From contig JAZRGV010000058.1 in NCBI GenBank assembly GCA_045644465.1, positions 1 to 45,223 of the forward strand: a DNA stretch of 45,223 bases. Direction: 5' to 3'. The stretch comes from HGM04593 sp045644465. Its GTDB lineage: Bacteria > Bacteroidota > Bacteroidia > Bacteroidales > Bacteroidaceae. The notes beneath the pieces were generated by a model. It was not told the DNA's origin and did no database searches. It saw only the letters and a program-made list of their open reading frames with translations. Below, in pieces: positions 1 to 8,573 of this stretch (positions are counted from its first letter, which is position 1; each line of letters opens with the position of its first letter). A program made the translations under genes and the position numbers.

Positions 1-320
1 TCGTCAATCCCAGTAACGATAAGCATATTGTCCTCAAGAGTGGCTTTTGATTCTGCAAGTGTTTCTGTTATTGCAGTTGAAACTTCTTTTTCTGCGAAAT
101 GATATTTCTTCACGTCTGAGCGAACAAATTCCATAGAATACTGTTCCGATGTGATTTTGATAAGTTCGCTTGCAAAGGTGATTTTAGGCTTGTCTGCCAA
201 TAGAAAACTTGCAGTGCTGCCATCGTACATTTCTACTACTAATGTTTTGTGCTCATTGGCATGAGCTTTAAAGACAAGAAGAAGTAGAAACACTGTGAGT
301 AAGTGTTTTAGGTGTTTCAT
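1..320 (-). CDS. secreted protein, 3' end outside window
   Basis: The reading frame starts at the ATG at 320-318 and runs off the left edge, giving 106 codons. It begins MKHLKHLLTVFLLLLVFKAHA, a clear type I signal peptide, followed by a segment with the pattern VEMYDGSTASFLLADKPKITF and later VRSDVKKYHF. This layout (signal peptide, a phrase about a 'structure/function string', short beta strands) is common at the N-terminus of small secreted Bacteroidales proteins that often end in a C-terminal sorting domain, but the C-terminus is not visible here. I do not recognise a function. It is not part of the PepSY operon to its right, because a terminator lies between them. Confidence 0.7.
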   Translation of the reverse strand, partial: MKHLKHLLTVFLLLLVFKAHANEHKTLVVEMYDGSTASFLLADKPKITFASELIKITSEQYSMEFVRSDVKKYHFAEKEVSTAITETLAESKATLEDNMLIVTGID

Positions 321-586
321 AGTAGTCTCGTTTTTGTTAATTTTTTAGTAGGATTTGAGTTTCTTTTTTTAGAAGATACTCCTATACACATAACACAATG
401 ACAATCAATATGATATCTTTTTTTACAAATGCTATTTGCTAAACAATTCAGAAATTGTATACGCTTTTTAAACTTTTTTAACTTCGCACAAGTGTTTATA
501 CCAATATTTTAATATCTTTGTATTCAAATTTGAGTATCTTCTAAAAAGAGATTTATATTTAATTAGTATAGCGAGGTAAGATATAC
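321..586. other. AT-rich intergenic region
   Basis: This stretch separates the truncated secreted gene from the terminator of the PepSY operon. It should contain the promoter for the gene ending at position 1. I found no convincing minus-strand TAnnTTTG box close to the start codon. A plus-strand TATCTTTG occurs at 513-520 but no plus-strand gene follows it. No ORF with coding character was seen. Confidence 0.4.
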
Positions 587-620
587 AAAAAAGGATGCCG
601 ATCTATAAGATCGGCATCCT
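587..620 (-). terminator. rho-independent terminator of the PepSY-like operon
   Basis: A perfect 12-bp stem, aggatgccgatc (592-603) with gatcggcatcct (609-620), closes a 5-nt loop. Read on the minus strand it is followed by six T (the A run 587-592). It sits 20 nt beyond the stop codon of the gene at 640-1068. Confidence 0.9.
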
Positions 621-639
621 CGCATATATTAACCCTGCA

Positions 640-1068
640 TCAATTTTCCAGTTCTCCGTTTTCTGATACAAAGATAGTCTGTTCCAATACTCCTTTTTCG
701 ATATCTATTTTGTAGTACGATTTCTCAATACTCTCCACATAATCGGCATCGTCAATTCTATACCCCGGGTATTTTTCCGAAATGGCGCTCTTTATGGCAT
801 TTGGTATATTGGAAATCTTTACGTCCCAAGTTGTATATACCCAATTGTTGTTTGTGTCGAAATATAGTTCTTTGATGCATGAATCGTGTTTTATCTCAAC
901 CTCATAATATCCCTTGTCATCATACTCTGCGCTACGTATGTTTGCTCCGCGGTATTCTTCTTGTATAAATTCTGCAATCGTTGAATTCAATCGCGAACCA
1001 TACATATCGTCATATTCACATGCTATGAGTAACAATAGAACAGTTATCAAAGGAAATAGTTTTTTCAT
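640..1068 (-). CDS. PepSY-like domain lipoprotein
   Basis: A 142-residue protein with a lipoprotein signal peptide (LLLLIAC, lipid-acceptor Cys at residue 17), so it is probably anchored in the periplasm or outer membrane. The mature part holds two similar halves, each with a helix followed by the pattern Y-x-G-x-x-I then K/S-Y-Y-x-[VI]-[ED]-I (residues about 28-85 and 88-142). This is the repeat seen in the PepSY-like proteins (formerly DUF2874) of Bacteroidetes, which resemble BLIP-type inhibitor folds. The biochemical role of the family is not established. It is the second gene of a two-gene operon, 26 nt after 1095-1535, and ends at a strong terminator. Confidence 0.8.
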   Translation of the reverse strand: MKKLFPLITVLLLLIACEYDDMYGSRLNSTIAEFIQEEYRGANIRSAEYDDKGYYEVEIKHDSCIKELYFDTNNNWVYTTWDVKISNIPNAIKSAISEKYPGYRIDDADYVESIEKSYYKIDIEKGVLEQTIFVSENGELEN

Positions 1069-1094
1069 AGCTTCTGTTTTTATTGTTATGATAT

Positions 1095-1535
1095 TTAATT
1101 GTCTATGTCAACAATATTGTAGTTCTTATTGAAAGTAAGCTCGTAACGGTTTGACAGTTTAAGCTCATAATAACCGCGGTCTCGTTCTATCTTAAGAATC
1201 TTCTCGCCCGGATAATTGCTGCTTACATACTCTTTTATTGCTTGTGGAATAACTGCTGCAGGAACTTCTTCATATCGGCAATCAACCTCTTTCCAATCGC
1301 CTTTGCTGGTGAACTCAAGTTTAGTGCCGTCGGCAAGTACCACTTCATATGAGCGCTCAAAGAAGTCGCGTTCCAATTTAGCATAAGTTATCTTGATGTT
1401 TGCGAAGTTGCTGTCAATGAACTGTTGTGTTTGTACAGGAAGTTCGCTTTTCTGCAAAAGCTTGTCGTTATCGGCTGATGCATTTGAAATACCAAGTGTG
1501 AAAATCGCTACAAGTGCAAATAAAATCTTTTTCAT
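1095..1535 (-). CDS. secreted PepSY-like domain protein
   Basis: A 146-residue protein starting with a type I signal peptide (MKKILFALVAIFTLGISNASA). Two PepSY-like repeats follow: residues about 30-85 (FIDSNFANIKITYAKLERD then YEVVLADGTKLEF) and about 95-146 (IKEYVSSNYPGEKILKIERD then YYELKLSNRYELTF). The sequence is close to the common Bacteroides PepSY-like proteins (formerly DUF2874), found in the periplasm. Exact function is unknown. It is the first gene of the operon with 640-1068 and is preceded by a region with two copies of a 26-nt repeat that may regulate it. Confidence 0.82.
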   Translation of the reverse strand: MKKILFALVAIFTLGISNASADNDKLLQKSELPVQTQQFIDSNFANIKITYAKLERDFFERSYEVVLADGTKLEFTSKGDWKEVDCRYEEVPAAVIPQAIKEYVSSNYPGEKILKIERDRGYYELKLSNRYELTFNKNYNIVDIDN

Positions 1536-1600
1536 AATCTTTATCTTTTAATTGGTTATACTTAAAACAAAACAGCCGGTTAATGGTTTTGGTTGAACTG

Positions 1601-1626
1601 TTTCGCACTGTTTACAATGCAAAGAT
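1601..1626. repeat. 26-nt direct repeat, copy A, overlapping a -7 box
   Basis: The 26-nt sequence differs by one base from copy B at 1682-1707. Its core gcactgtttacaatgc is an imperfect inverted repeat. The right end, read on the minus strand with the next base (1620-1627), gives TATCTTTG, a good Bacteroidetes -7 box for the PepSY-like operon starting at 1535. The position is what one would expect of an operator, but this is inference. Confidence 0.6.
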
Positions 1627-1681
1627 AGTGCAAGCGAGTGAGATATAAAGTTGCTTTATTCTCGCAACGAGCGTAGCCTAT

Positions 1682-1707
1682 TTTCGCACTGTTTACAGTG
1701 CAAAGAT
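1682..1707. repeat. 26-nt direct repeat, copy B, perfect palindromic core
   Basis: Second copy, 81 bp from copy A. Its core gcactgtttacagtgc is a perfect 7+2+7 inverted repeat. The rest of the 1536-1912 gap is AT-rich. I do not accept the short minus-strand frame at 1580-1807 as a gene, because it consists of this repeat region. Confidence 0.6.
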
Positions 1708-1853
1708 TATATACAAAACTGAAATGAATTTGAAATTTTTGTCGAATTATAAAAAAAATCGATTTTTTTGAAAAAACTTTCGGCAATGCTATAAATAGTC
1801 GTTTCACTTGCTGCTATTTAAAACGTTAGTGTGCCGTTTTTTTTATTTTTTGG

Positions 1854-1883
1854 TTGGCGATAAAGTCAAAATATATAATTTTG
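1854..1883 (+). promoter_or_regulatory. putative promoter of the phosphopantetheinyl transferase gene
   Basis: TAATTTTG at 1876-1883 matches the Bacteroidetes -7 box TAnnTTTG, with TTG at 1854-1856 and a spacing of 19 nt. It lies 30 nt upstream of the ATG at 1913. Confidence 0.55.
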
Positions 1884-1912
1884 TAGCACAAAGATCATTG
1901 CTCTAAATATAT

Positions 1913-2527
1913 ATGCCACAAATTTATTTTGAAAAAGTGAAATCCTTTTGTAATGCGGATATATTTTTTTGGCACATAAAGGAGAGTTGCGAGGAGTTGT
2001 CGGTGATTCTTGCCGACGATGGTCTGTTGCTTGCCAAGGCACAACAGAGGTTTAAATCTGTGAGTAGGCAACGCGAGTGGCTTGCTGTACGCGCATTGTT
2101 GCAACAGACGCCATATATGAACGAGAAAATTCTTTACCAAAGTAATGGCAAACCATTCTTTGCAAAGTGTGGCAAGCATATAAGTATAAGTCACAGCCGA
2201 TGCTTTGTCGCAGTGGCTGTTTCAGAAAGTCCTATAGGCATAGACATTGAATCGTCAGACCGCAATGCACTTGCTGTCGCAAGCTCTTTCCTTAAACCGC
2301 AGGAATTGGAAATATTGTCGGTCGGTAGCAATTCTGCCAATGAGGCTCTGTTAATGTGGAGTGCAAAAGAGGCCGCGTTCAAGCTTGCTTCTGATAAGGT
2401 ATCGGTATTAAAAGAAATTGGCATTACAAAGAATGCCAATAACTATACAATAATATACCCAGACGGCGTCACTGCCAAATGTAATGTTTCTATTTTTGAC
2501 GATTTTGTGCTTGCAGTAGCGCAGTGA
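1913..2527 (+). CDS. 4'-phosphopantetheinyl transferase superfamily protein
   Basis: This 204-residue protein has the three signatures of the Sfp-type family: SISHS (91-95), GIDIE (109-113, with Mg-binding acidic residues) and WSAKEAAFK (149-157). These enzymes move 4'-phosphopantetheine from coenzyme A onto a serine of acyl or peptidyl carrier proteins. The length fits the family, somewhat shorter than Sfp itself. The carrier protein target cannot be read from the sequence. It is a single plus-strand gene whose stop codon directly abuts the stop codon of the convergent M23 peptidase gene. I see no terminator between them. Confidence 0.9.
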   Translation: MPQIYFEKVKSFCNADIFFWHIKESCEELSVILADDGLLLAKAQQRFKSVSRQREWLAVRALLQQTPYMNEKILYQSNGKPFFAKCGKHISISHSRCFVAVAVSESPIGIDIESSDRNALAVASSFLKPQELEILSVGSNSANEALLMWSAKEAAFKLASDKVSVLKEIGITKNANNYTIIYPDGVTAKCNVSIFDDFVLAVAQ

Positions 2528-3394
2528 TTATTGATATCTCAGTGTCTGCCCCGGACGTATAATTGTGCGTGCGTTAATCTTGTTAAGTTTGAAGATCATC
2601 TCCTGTTCAACACCATACTTCTTGGCTATCTTACCCACAGTTTCTCCACTTTTTACTTTGTGGTATTTTTTTTCAGGGCCTGCTATCTTTACTACACCGT
2701 TTTCAATGTATTTTGAACCCGGTCTGCGGTAGAGATAGGAATCGCCGGTCACATCCTGGTTCTTGAAGTCGAACAATAGTGCGGGGTCAAGACATTTGCC
2801 AAGCAATAATGTTTCGAAATGCAGGTGAGGTCCTGAACTTCGTCCGGTGTTACCTCCAATACCTATAGGGTCACCTGCTTTAACATTCTCGTTGGCATCA
2901 ACAAGTTTCTTCTGCAGGTGTGCATACAATGTCTCAATACCATTGTGATGTCTTATAACAACATAGTGGCCGTATCCTCTGCGCTGGTATGCTGTTATTC
3001 GCACCTTACCATCAAAAGCTGCATATATGGTGTCACCTCTGTTTACTTTCACGTCAATTCCGTTATGTACGCGTCTGCGGCGTGGACGATAACCAAACTT
3101 GTCGGTAATCTTTGTATTTGTGGTAGGCATAACAAAGCCGCGCAGGTCTATGCGGAACGAGTCGGGTAGTGCATGATTGAAGTGTACCCTTGTGTTTGTC
3201 CATTCAGGGTACATGTCGGCCGATGGTACAGTGTTTGCTTCATTCAATAGCATTCTTCGCAGTGCCACCGCCTCAACAGCGTCCATCTGTCGTTGGATGG
3301 TTACCTCCTCGGCAATAATTGCTTGCGCCTTGATATCAGCAGGCATCAAGGTGTAAAAAAACAGGGATAATATGTATAGGAAGATTCTTTTCAC
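2528..3394 (-). CDS. M23-family peptidoglycan endopeptidase with LysM domain
   Basis: A secreted 288-residue zinc peptidase acting on cell-wall cross-links. I place the start at the GTG at 3394-3392, 10 nt after the ndk stop. From there the protein begins with a signal peptide (KRIFLYILSLFFYTL), whereas the longer in-frame extension would lie inside ndk and has no signal peptide. The M23/LytM domain carries HNGID (110-114) and HLHFE (190-194), which are the zinc ligands H-x3-D and H-x-H. A LysM peptidoglycan-binding domain follows at about 244-287 (KYHKVKSGETVGKIAKKYGV). It probably remodels the wall during growth or division. It is cotranscribed with ndk. Confidence 0.9.
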   Translation of the reverse strand: MKRIFLYILSLFFYTLMPADIKAQAIIAEEVTIQRQMDAVEAVALRRMLLNEANTVPSADMYPEWTNTRVHFNHALPDSFRIDLRGFVMPTTNTKITDKFGYRPRRRRVHNGIDVKVNRGDTIYAAFDGKVRITAYQRRGYGHYVVIRHHNGIETLYAHLQKKLVDANENVKAGDPIGIGGNTGRSSGPHLHFETLLLGKCLDPALLFDFKNQDVTGDSYLYRRPGSKYIENGVVKIAGPEKKYHKVKSGETVGKIAKKYGVEQEMIFKLNKINARTIIRPGQTLRYQ

Positions 3395-3404
3395 TTTGGA
3401 GTTG

Positions 3405-3878
3405 TTATTTATATTTCTGGCTCTCCTCACCACCATACTCAAAGCATGTGACAGCCGAATCGTAGTCGAACAGCTCGCCTGGCTTAAAGAAACGCGCAAT
3501 CTCAATCTGAGCATTCTCAACAGAGTCGGAAGCGTGTACCACATTCTGTTCGCCACTCATAGAGAAGTCGCCACGAATTGTTCCGGGCAGCGCCTTGCGC
3601 GAATTGGTTACACCAACCATAAGGCGCACAGTCTCGACAGCCTCGGCACCCTCTATGCAACAAGCGATAAGAGGAGCTGCCTGCATAGAAGCTTTCAGAT
3701 AAGGAAAGAAAGGGCGCTCTACAAGATGTGCATAGTGCTCGCGTACGAGTTCGTCGGTCATAAACAGCATTTTCATGCCTGCAATTTTAAGACCTTTACG
3801 TTCGAAACGTGTAACAATATCGCCTACCAAACCACGCTGAATGGCATTTGGCTTGATTAGAATAAGGGTTTTTTCCAT
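3405..3878 (-). CDS. ndk: nucleoside diphosphate kinase
   Basis: This enzyme transfers the gamma phosphate of ATP to nucleoside diphosphates through a phosphohistidine and so balances cytosolic NTP and dNTP pools. The 157-residue protein begins MEKTLILIKPNA, typical of the family, and has the active-site motif NVVHASDS with the catalytic His at 115. Length is normal. It is preceded by a -7 box at 3931-3938 and followed after 10 nt by the M23 peptidase gene, so the two appear to be one transcription unit. Confidence 0.96.
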   Translation of the reverse strand: MEKTLILIKPNAIQRGLVGDIVTRFERKGLKIAGMKMLFMTDELVREHYAHLVERPFFPYLKASMQAAPLIACCIEGAEAVETVRLMVGVTNSRKALPGTIRGDFSMSGEQNVVHASDSVENAQIEIARFFKPGELFDYDSAVTCFEYGGEESQKYK

Positions 3879-3930
3879 ATTTTTAAAGAAGAGTCCTTTG
3901 TGTAAGGGGTTGTAAATGTGTTATTTACCG

Positions 3931-3938
3931 CAAAGGTA
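3931..3938 (-). promoter_or_regulatory. -7 box upstream of ndk
   Basis: The minus strand reads TACCTTTG, matching TAnnTTTG, 53 nt upstream of the ndk ATG. I could not find a convincing -33 element, so this rests on one box. Confidence 0.45.
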
Positions 3939-4002
3939 GTAAAAAGTGCTGAAAGTGAAAGGCGTAATACTGAATATTTTTGAATGTTCAAGCAAAAACC
4001 TT

Positions 4003-6102
4003 TTACGATATAGCTCCCCAATTCCAATTCTTCATGTTTTTTATTGTGCGCAGGCGCTCCCAAACAACACGATAGTCGGGAATGTTCTGTTCCGGGTCGG
4101 CGTCAATTACTTTACGTGCGACCTCTCTTGCATATTGCAAGAGCTGTTCGTCGCGTGCAAGATTGGCTATTTTCAAATCGAAGGCAATGCCACTTTGTTG
4201 AGTACCTTCCATATCGCCCGGGCCACGTAGCTTAAGGTCGGCTTCGGCAATCTCAAAGCCGTCGTTGCTGCTGGTCATTATCTCCATTCGCTTACGGGTG
4301 TCTTCGGATAGTTTATAGTCTGTAACTAATACGCAGTAGGACTGTGAAGCGCCACGTCCCACGCGTCCTCGTAGCTGATGCAACTGCGAAAGGCCAAAAC
4401 GTTCTGCGTTCTCTATCACCATAACCGATGCGTTAGGTACATCCACACCCACTTCGATAACGGTTGTTGATACAAGTATCTGTGTCTCTCCCGATGCAAA
4501 ACGATGCATCTCTTCGTCTTTTTCCTTGGGTTTCATCTTGCCGTGGAGTTTGCTTAGCTTGTAGTCGCAGAATATATTGCACAACTGGTTATAACCGTCT
4601 TCAAGGTTCTTGAGGTCAAGTTTTTCGTTCTCTTTTATAAGAGGATATACTACATACGCTTGTCTGCCCTCGTCTAATTGACGGCGGATGAAAGAGTAGA
4701 GGCTGTCGGTGCGGTTTCGGAAAATATGTGTTGTGGTTATAGGCTTGCGTCCTGGAGGCAATTCATCGATGACCGATACATCAAGGTCGCCATAAAGTGT
4801 CATGGCAAGAGTGCGAGGGATAGGGGTAGCTGTCATCACCAGAACGTGTGGCGGAATGTTGTTCTTTGACCACATTTTGGCGCGTTGTACCACTCCAAAG
4901 CGGTGTTGCTCGTCAATAACAACTATTCCAAGATTGTGAAATTGCACGTTGTCTTCGAGCACGGCGTGTGTTCCAACAAGTATATCCACGCTGCCATTTT
5001 CAAGTCCTTCGAGTATAGGTTGCCTGTCTTTCTGTTTTGTGCTTCCTGTCAGCAGTTCAACCCTGATAGGGAGTGAGCCAATCATGCGACGTAGGGTGGC
5101 GCAATGCTGCTCTGCAAGAATTTCTGTAGGAACAAGCATGCACGCTTGATAGTTGTTGTCCTTGGCGAGTAACATGGAAAGTAGTGCTACAAGTGTTTTT
5201 CCGCTGCCCACATCGCCTTGGATAAGTCTATTCATCTGGCTATTGCCGTTAACGTCGTTACGTATCTCTTTAACAACTCTTTTTTGTGCATTGGTTAGCT
5301 CAAAAGGCAGGTTCTCGCGGTAAAAACGGTTGAACATTTCTCCTACTTTTGAGAAACGATGACCAACATATCTTTTTTGTCTGTCGCGGGAGTAATTGAG
5401 AATATTAAGTTGAATAAAAAACAGTTCTTCGAATTTAAGTCTGTATTGTGCTGCTTGTAACTCTTTGTAGTTTTTCGGAAAATGGATAATATGCAACGCT
5501 TCATCAAGCGACATAAGGCCATGCTTGGTTATTATATCTTGCGATAGTGTTTCGGGGATTTTATTTGTGAGCAGTTGAAAAAGATTACTTACAAGTTTTG
5601 CAATAGCATTTGAGTTCAAGCCACTGCGTTTCATCTTTTCTGTGGTGTTGTAATAGGGCTGCAACCCCATTTTGTCTAATTTTAATAATGAGACATCGTC
5701 AACATCGGGATGCGCTATGTTTACACGTCCGTTGAACATTGAGGGTTTGCCGAATATAACGTACTGCTTGCCAAGTTGTAATTTATTCTTTACAAATTTT
5801 ATTCCACGAAACCATACTAAATCTACAAATGCAGTACCATCGGTGAAATGTGCTACGAGGCGACGCGAAGCTCCCTCGCCCATCTCTTCAAAAGAGCGTA
5901 TTTCTCCAACTAGCTGCACATGCTGCAGTTGTCCGCCAAGCTCCGACACCTTAAAGACCTTGCTGCGGTCAATATATTTATAGGGAAAATAATACAACAA
6001 ATCGTTCAAGGAGTGTATGCCTAACTCCCTGTTCAGCAAAGTTGCACGTTGCTCACCCACACCAGGTAGGTACTTTATATTTCTTGTTGTGGTTTCGAGC
6101 AT
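4003..6102 (-). CDS. recG: ATP-dependent DNA helicase RecG
   Basis: RecG remodels stalled replication forks and branch-migrates Holliday junctions. The 699-residue protein has an N-terminal wedge/OB part (about 1-250) and a superfamily 2 helicase core: Walker A GDVGSGKT (296-303), DEQHRFG (the DExH box), TATPIPRT, and a C-terminal helicase half with VSTTVIEVGVDVP and QLRGRVGRG. The C-terminal DLKLRGPGDMEGTQQSG is typical of RecG. The first 28 nt overlap the end of ispD, which indicates translational coupling in the ispD-recG operon. Confidence 0.97.
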   Translation of the reverse strand: MLETTTRNIKYLPGVGEQRATLLNRELGIHSLNDLLYYFPYKYIDRSKVFKVSELGGQLQHVQLVGEIRSFEEMGEGASRRLVAHFTDGTAFVDLVWFRGIKFVKNKLQLGKQYVIFGKPSMFNGRVNIAHPDVDDVSLLKLDKMGLQPYYNTTEKMKRSGLNSNAIAKLVSNLFQLLTNKIPETLSQDIITKHGLMSLDEALHIIHFPKNYKELQAAQYRLKFEELFFIQLNILNYSRDRQKRYVGHRFSKVGEMFNRFYRENLPFELTNAQKRVVKEIRNDVNGNSQMNRLIQGDVGSGKTLVALLSMLLAKDNNYQACMLVPTEILAEQHCATLRRMIGSLPIRVELLTGSTKQKDRQPILEGLENGSVDILVGTHAVLEDNVQFHNLGIVVIDEQHRFGVVQRAKMWSKNNIPPHVLVMTATPIPRTLAMTLYGDLDVSVIDELPPGRKPITTTHIFRNRTDSLYSFIRRQLDEGRQAYVVYPLIKENEKLDLKNLEDGYNQLCNIFCDYKLSKLHGKMKPKEKDEEMHRFASGETQILVSTTVIEVGVDVPNASVMVIENAERFGLSQLHQLRGRVGRGASQSYCVLVTDYKLSEDTRKRMEIMTSSNDGFEIAEADLKLRGPGDMEGTQQSGIAFDLKIANLARDEQLLQYAREVARKVIDADPEQNIPDYRVVWERLRTIKNMKNWNWGAIS

Positions 6103-6773
6103 TCAATCAATGTCTTGGCAACCATAAGGTCGAACGGTGTTGTCAGCTTTATATTCTCACTATTGCCCTCAACGCCTACTACCTGTTCGCCAAGAGCCTC
6201 TACAACCGATGCATCGTCGGTAAAGCTCTCTACAAAGCGTTGCTCATAGGCACGACGCAACAAAGATAGTTTGAATATCTGCGGAGTTTGCACCAGACGG
6301 TAACGGTCGCGTGGCACAACCTCGGTGACACCATTCACTCCAACGATGTGGCGCAAACTGTCCTGAACGCTTATCATTGGTATTGCAGCGCCATGTGTCC
6401 ATGCCTCGCGAAAGCAATCGTCGAGCACTCTTGCCGAAACAAAAGGACGCACGCCGTCGTGAACACCAACAAGAGCTTCCTCAAGGTCATCTACTTGTGC
6501 AAGGCCGTTTTGAACCGAGTGGAAACGTGTTGAACCACCGTTTGTCAAAAGTAAAGGAACTGCAAACGAATACTCTTTGCATAGCTCTTTCCACAGCTCA
6601 ATATGCTCTGCTGGCAGAACAAGAATAAGCTGCATGGTTGGGTCTATTGCGTGAAGGCGCTCCAAGGTTATCATAATGATGGGTTTGCCATCAAGCAACT
6701 GGAACTGCTTGGGCATCTCGCCACCCATACGTGTGCCTTTGCCTCCGGCAACGACTATAAGATATTTTTTCAT
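6075..6773 (-). CDS. ispD: 2-C-methyl-D-erythritol 4-phosphate cytidylyltransferase
   Basis: The enzyme joins CTP and MEP to form CDP-ME, the third step of the non-mevalonate isoprenoid pathway. The 232-residue protein starts with the nucleotide-binding loop VVAGGKGTRMGGEMPKQF (7-24), and has VGVHDGVRPFV and VVPRDRYRLVQTPQIF, both characteristic of IspD. Length fits the family. It lies 9 nt after the DJ-1 family gene and overlaps recG by 28 nt, so it is inside a long minus-strand operon. Confidence 0.96.
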   Translation of the reverse strand: MKKYLIVVAGGKGTRMGGEMPKQFQLLDGKPIIMITLERLHAIDPTMQLILVLPAEHIELWKELCKEYSFAVPLLLTNGGSTRFHSVQNGLAQVDDLEEALVGVHDGVRPFVSARVLDDCFREAWTHGAAIPMISVQDSLRHIVGVNGVTEVVPRDRYRLVQTPQIFKLSLLRRAYEQRFVESFTDDASVVEALGEQVVGVEGNSENIKLTTPFDLMVAKTLIECSKPQQEI

Positions 6774-6782
6774 GTTTTTCTT

Positions 6783-7331
6783 TTACTTGAACTGCATCTG
6801 TGAGCGCAAGGTCGCTACAACCTCGCTGCCGCAAAGACGTTCTACTATGGCAAAACCAAAATCGAATGATACACCCGGCCCGCATGCAGTAATTATATTA
6901 CCGTCCTGCTCGACAGCTGTCGCTGTGTATGTCGCGCCAAACAGGTCGCCCTCGCATCCGGGGTAGCATGTAGCTCTTTTGCTTTCGAGTATTCCCATTC
7001 TTCCAAACACCATTGGTGCGGCGCATATTGCAGCTACAAGTGTTCCCTTTGCATATGCATCGGCAAGCAGTGCACGCAGAGGTGTGTGAGCCGACAGGTT
7101 ATCTGTTCCCACACCACCACCGGGAAGAACAAGTGCATCGGCATCGTCGTAACATACGTTTTCGAAGAGAGTGTCGGCCAAAACGGTTACATCCTGCGCC
7201 GAGATAATTTCTCTGCGGCCCATGATGGAAACTGTTACCACCTCAATGCCGGCACGACGCATCACGTCAACCGGAGCAAGTGCCTCTACGGTTTCAAATC
7301 CGTCGGCAAGGAATAGATATATTTTGCTCAT
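6783..7331 (-). CDS. DJ-1/PfpI family protein
   Basis: A 182-residue protein of the YajL/ThiJ/DJ-1 type. The nucleophile elbow is AAICAAP with the conserved Cys at 103. The supporting Glu is in ADGFETVEA (Glu 13), and the conserved C-terminal TACGPGVSFDFGFAIVE is present. Members have been linked to oxidative stress protection and protein or nucleotide deglycation, but the true substrate is debated and cannot be decided here. It sits between the TonB gene (19 nt upstream) and ispD. Confidence 0.88.
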   Translation of the reverse strand: MSKIYLFLADGFETVEALAPVDVMRRAGIEVVTVSIMGRREIISAQDVTVLADTLFENVCYDDADALVLPGGGVGTDNLSAHTPLRALLADAYAKGTLVAAICAAPMVFGRMGILESKRATCYPGCEGDLFGATYTATAVEQDGNIITACGPGVSFDFGFAIVERLCGSEVVATLRSQMQFK

Positions 7332-7350
7332 AACAGAAACTATGTGAATT

Positions 7351-8124
7351 TTATTTCAATTTAAAGTAGTATGTAATTGTACCCTCTTGGTTGTTCACTC
7401 CACCTGTGGTGTTGAAACGAGCACGCTTGGCTGCATTTATGGCTGCTGTACGCAATGCCTGTGCAGTGGTGTTTGTGCGGGGGTGTATTCTTGCATTAAC
7501 TACATTACCGTCGGGGTCAACGGTGATTGTAACCACCACGCGGCCCTCTTCCTGTACATTGTATGCCGGTAACGGTAGTTTGCCGTCGCCTGCAAGTGCA
7601 CGGCCTGCAAGGTCCCAAGAGCCCATGCCTGAACCCTCTTTTTCGCCTGTTTCCATGTTGCCTTGAGGTGCTCCGTCAGCACCTTCGTCGATATAGTCAT
7701 TACCCTTGCTACCCATAGAGTTACCCTTGCCAAAGGCGTTCGCCATAAGGCTTGCCGCCTTCTTCATGGCTTCTTCTTCGCGACGTTTACGTTCGGCCTC
7801 CTGTTCGGCAAGCATCTTCTCCTTTTCAAGTTCGGCCGACTTGGCAGAATCCACACTTATACTCTCCTCGTCGTTTTGTGTTATAAGTGGTTTCTCGGGC
7901 TTTGGCTCTTGTGGTTTAGGTTGTACCTGTGGCTTTGGTGGCGCAGGGGCCATCTCAACCTCGGTCATGGCAAAATCCTCGCCCATCATAACCGAAAGGC
8001 CTGCTTCGGGTTCCAATGGTGGGCGCTCCATCACTATGAAAAGCAATAGAAGTACCACCAATAGGTGGAATACAACCGTACCAACGATACCTATAATTTT
8101 TTCTTTAGAGATATTTTTCATCAT
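7351..8124 (-). CDS. tonB: TonB-family energy transducer
   Basis: This protein passes proton-motive-force energy from ExbB/ExbD in the inner membrane to outer-membrane TonB-dependent receptors. The 257 residues hold one N-terminal membrane segment (about 9-31), a Pro/Lys-rich spanner (APAPPKPQVQPKPQEPKPEKP), a Lys/Glu-rich helical stretch with AEQEAERKRREEEAMKKAA, a Gly-rich linker, and a C-terminal TonB domain (about 180-257, with GRVVVTITVDPDGNVVNARI). Its ATG overlaps the exbD stop (8121-8124, ATGA), so translation is coupled. The order exbB-exbD-tonB after pdxJ is a known Bacteroidales arrangement. Confidence 0.9.
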   Translation of the reverse strand: MMKNISKEKIIGIVGTVVFHLLVVLLLLFIVMERPPLEPEAGLSVMMGEDFAMTEVEMAPAPPKPQVQPKPQEPKPEKPLITQNDEESISVDSAKSAELEKEKMLAEQEAERKRREEEAMKKAASLMANAFGKGNSMGSKGNDYIDEGADGAPQGNMETGEKEGSGMGSWDLAGRALAGDGKLPLPAYNVQEEGRVVVTITVDPDGNVVNARIHPRTNTTAQALRTAAINAAKRARFNTTGGVNNQEGTITYYFKLK

Positions 8125-8534
8125 CTTTTGTCGGGACGGCGTGTTGCCAACACCATTTTGAACTGGTTCTCATTAGCAATGTTAAGTACCTTGACAATTT
8201 CGCTGTATGGTATTGTCTCATCGGCATACAAGGCTACATACATCTCGGAATCCTTTTCGCGACAATCGAGAAGGAAGGGGGTTATCTCGTCCTCGGTAAC
8301 GGGCATCTCATCGGAGCGTCCCCAAGCTGCGTAGTAGTTAAGGTCCTTGTCAATGATGATACGTGCCATAGGTTTTGCCTGTGTCTGCTCCTTGCCTTGT
8401 GGCAAAAGCACCTTTATGGCATTGGGAGTTACCATTGTCGAGGTTATCATAAAGAATATTAGCAATAGGAATATAATGTCGGTCATCGACGACATTGAAA
8501 ATGCGTTTATTGCCTTTGTCTTTCTTTTTATCAT
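8121..8534 (-). CDS. exbD: ExbD/TolR family biopolymer transport protein
   Basis: The 137-residue protein has a short cytoplasmic start, one membrane helix (FSMSSMTDIIFLLLIFFMIT) with the conserved proton-conducting Asp in SMTDIIFLL, and a small periplasmic domain. With ExbB it forms the ion channel that energises TonB. It starts 39 nt after exbB ends and overlaps the TonB gene by 4 nt. Confidence 0.93.
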   Translation of the reverse strand: MIKRKTKAINAFSMSSMTDIIFLLLIFFMITSTMVTPNAIKVLLPQGKEQTQAKPMARIIIDKDLNYYAAWGRSDEMPVTEDEITPFLLDCREKDSEMYVALYADETIPYSEIVKVLNIANENQFKMVLATRRPDKR

Positions 8535-8573
8535 ATTCAGACTTCTGCTTGAAAGTTATTAATACAGCAATTG

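Noticed and set aside
1580..1807. 75-codon minus-strand frame
   Set aside because: It is made of the two 26-nt repeats and AT-rich spacer, has no coding character, and no known motif.
3395..3556. N-terminal extension of the M23 peptidase
   Set aside because: It overlaps ndk in another frame and lacks a signal peptide. The GTG at 3394 gives a proper secreted protein.
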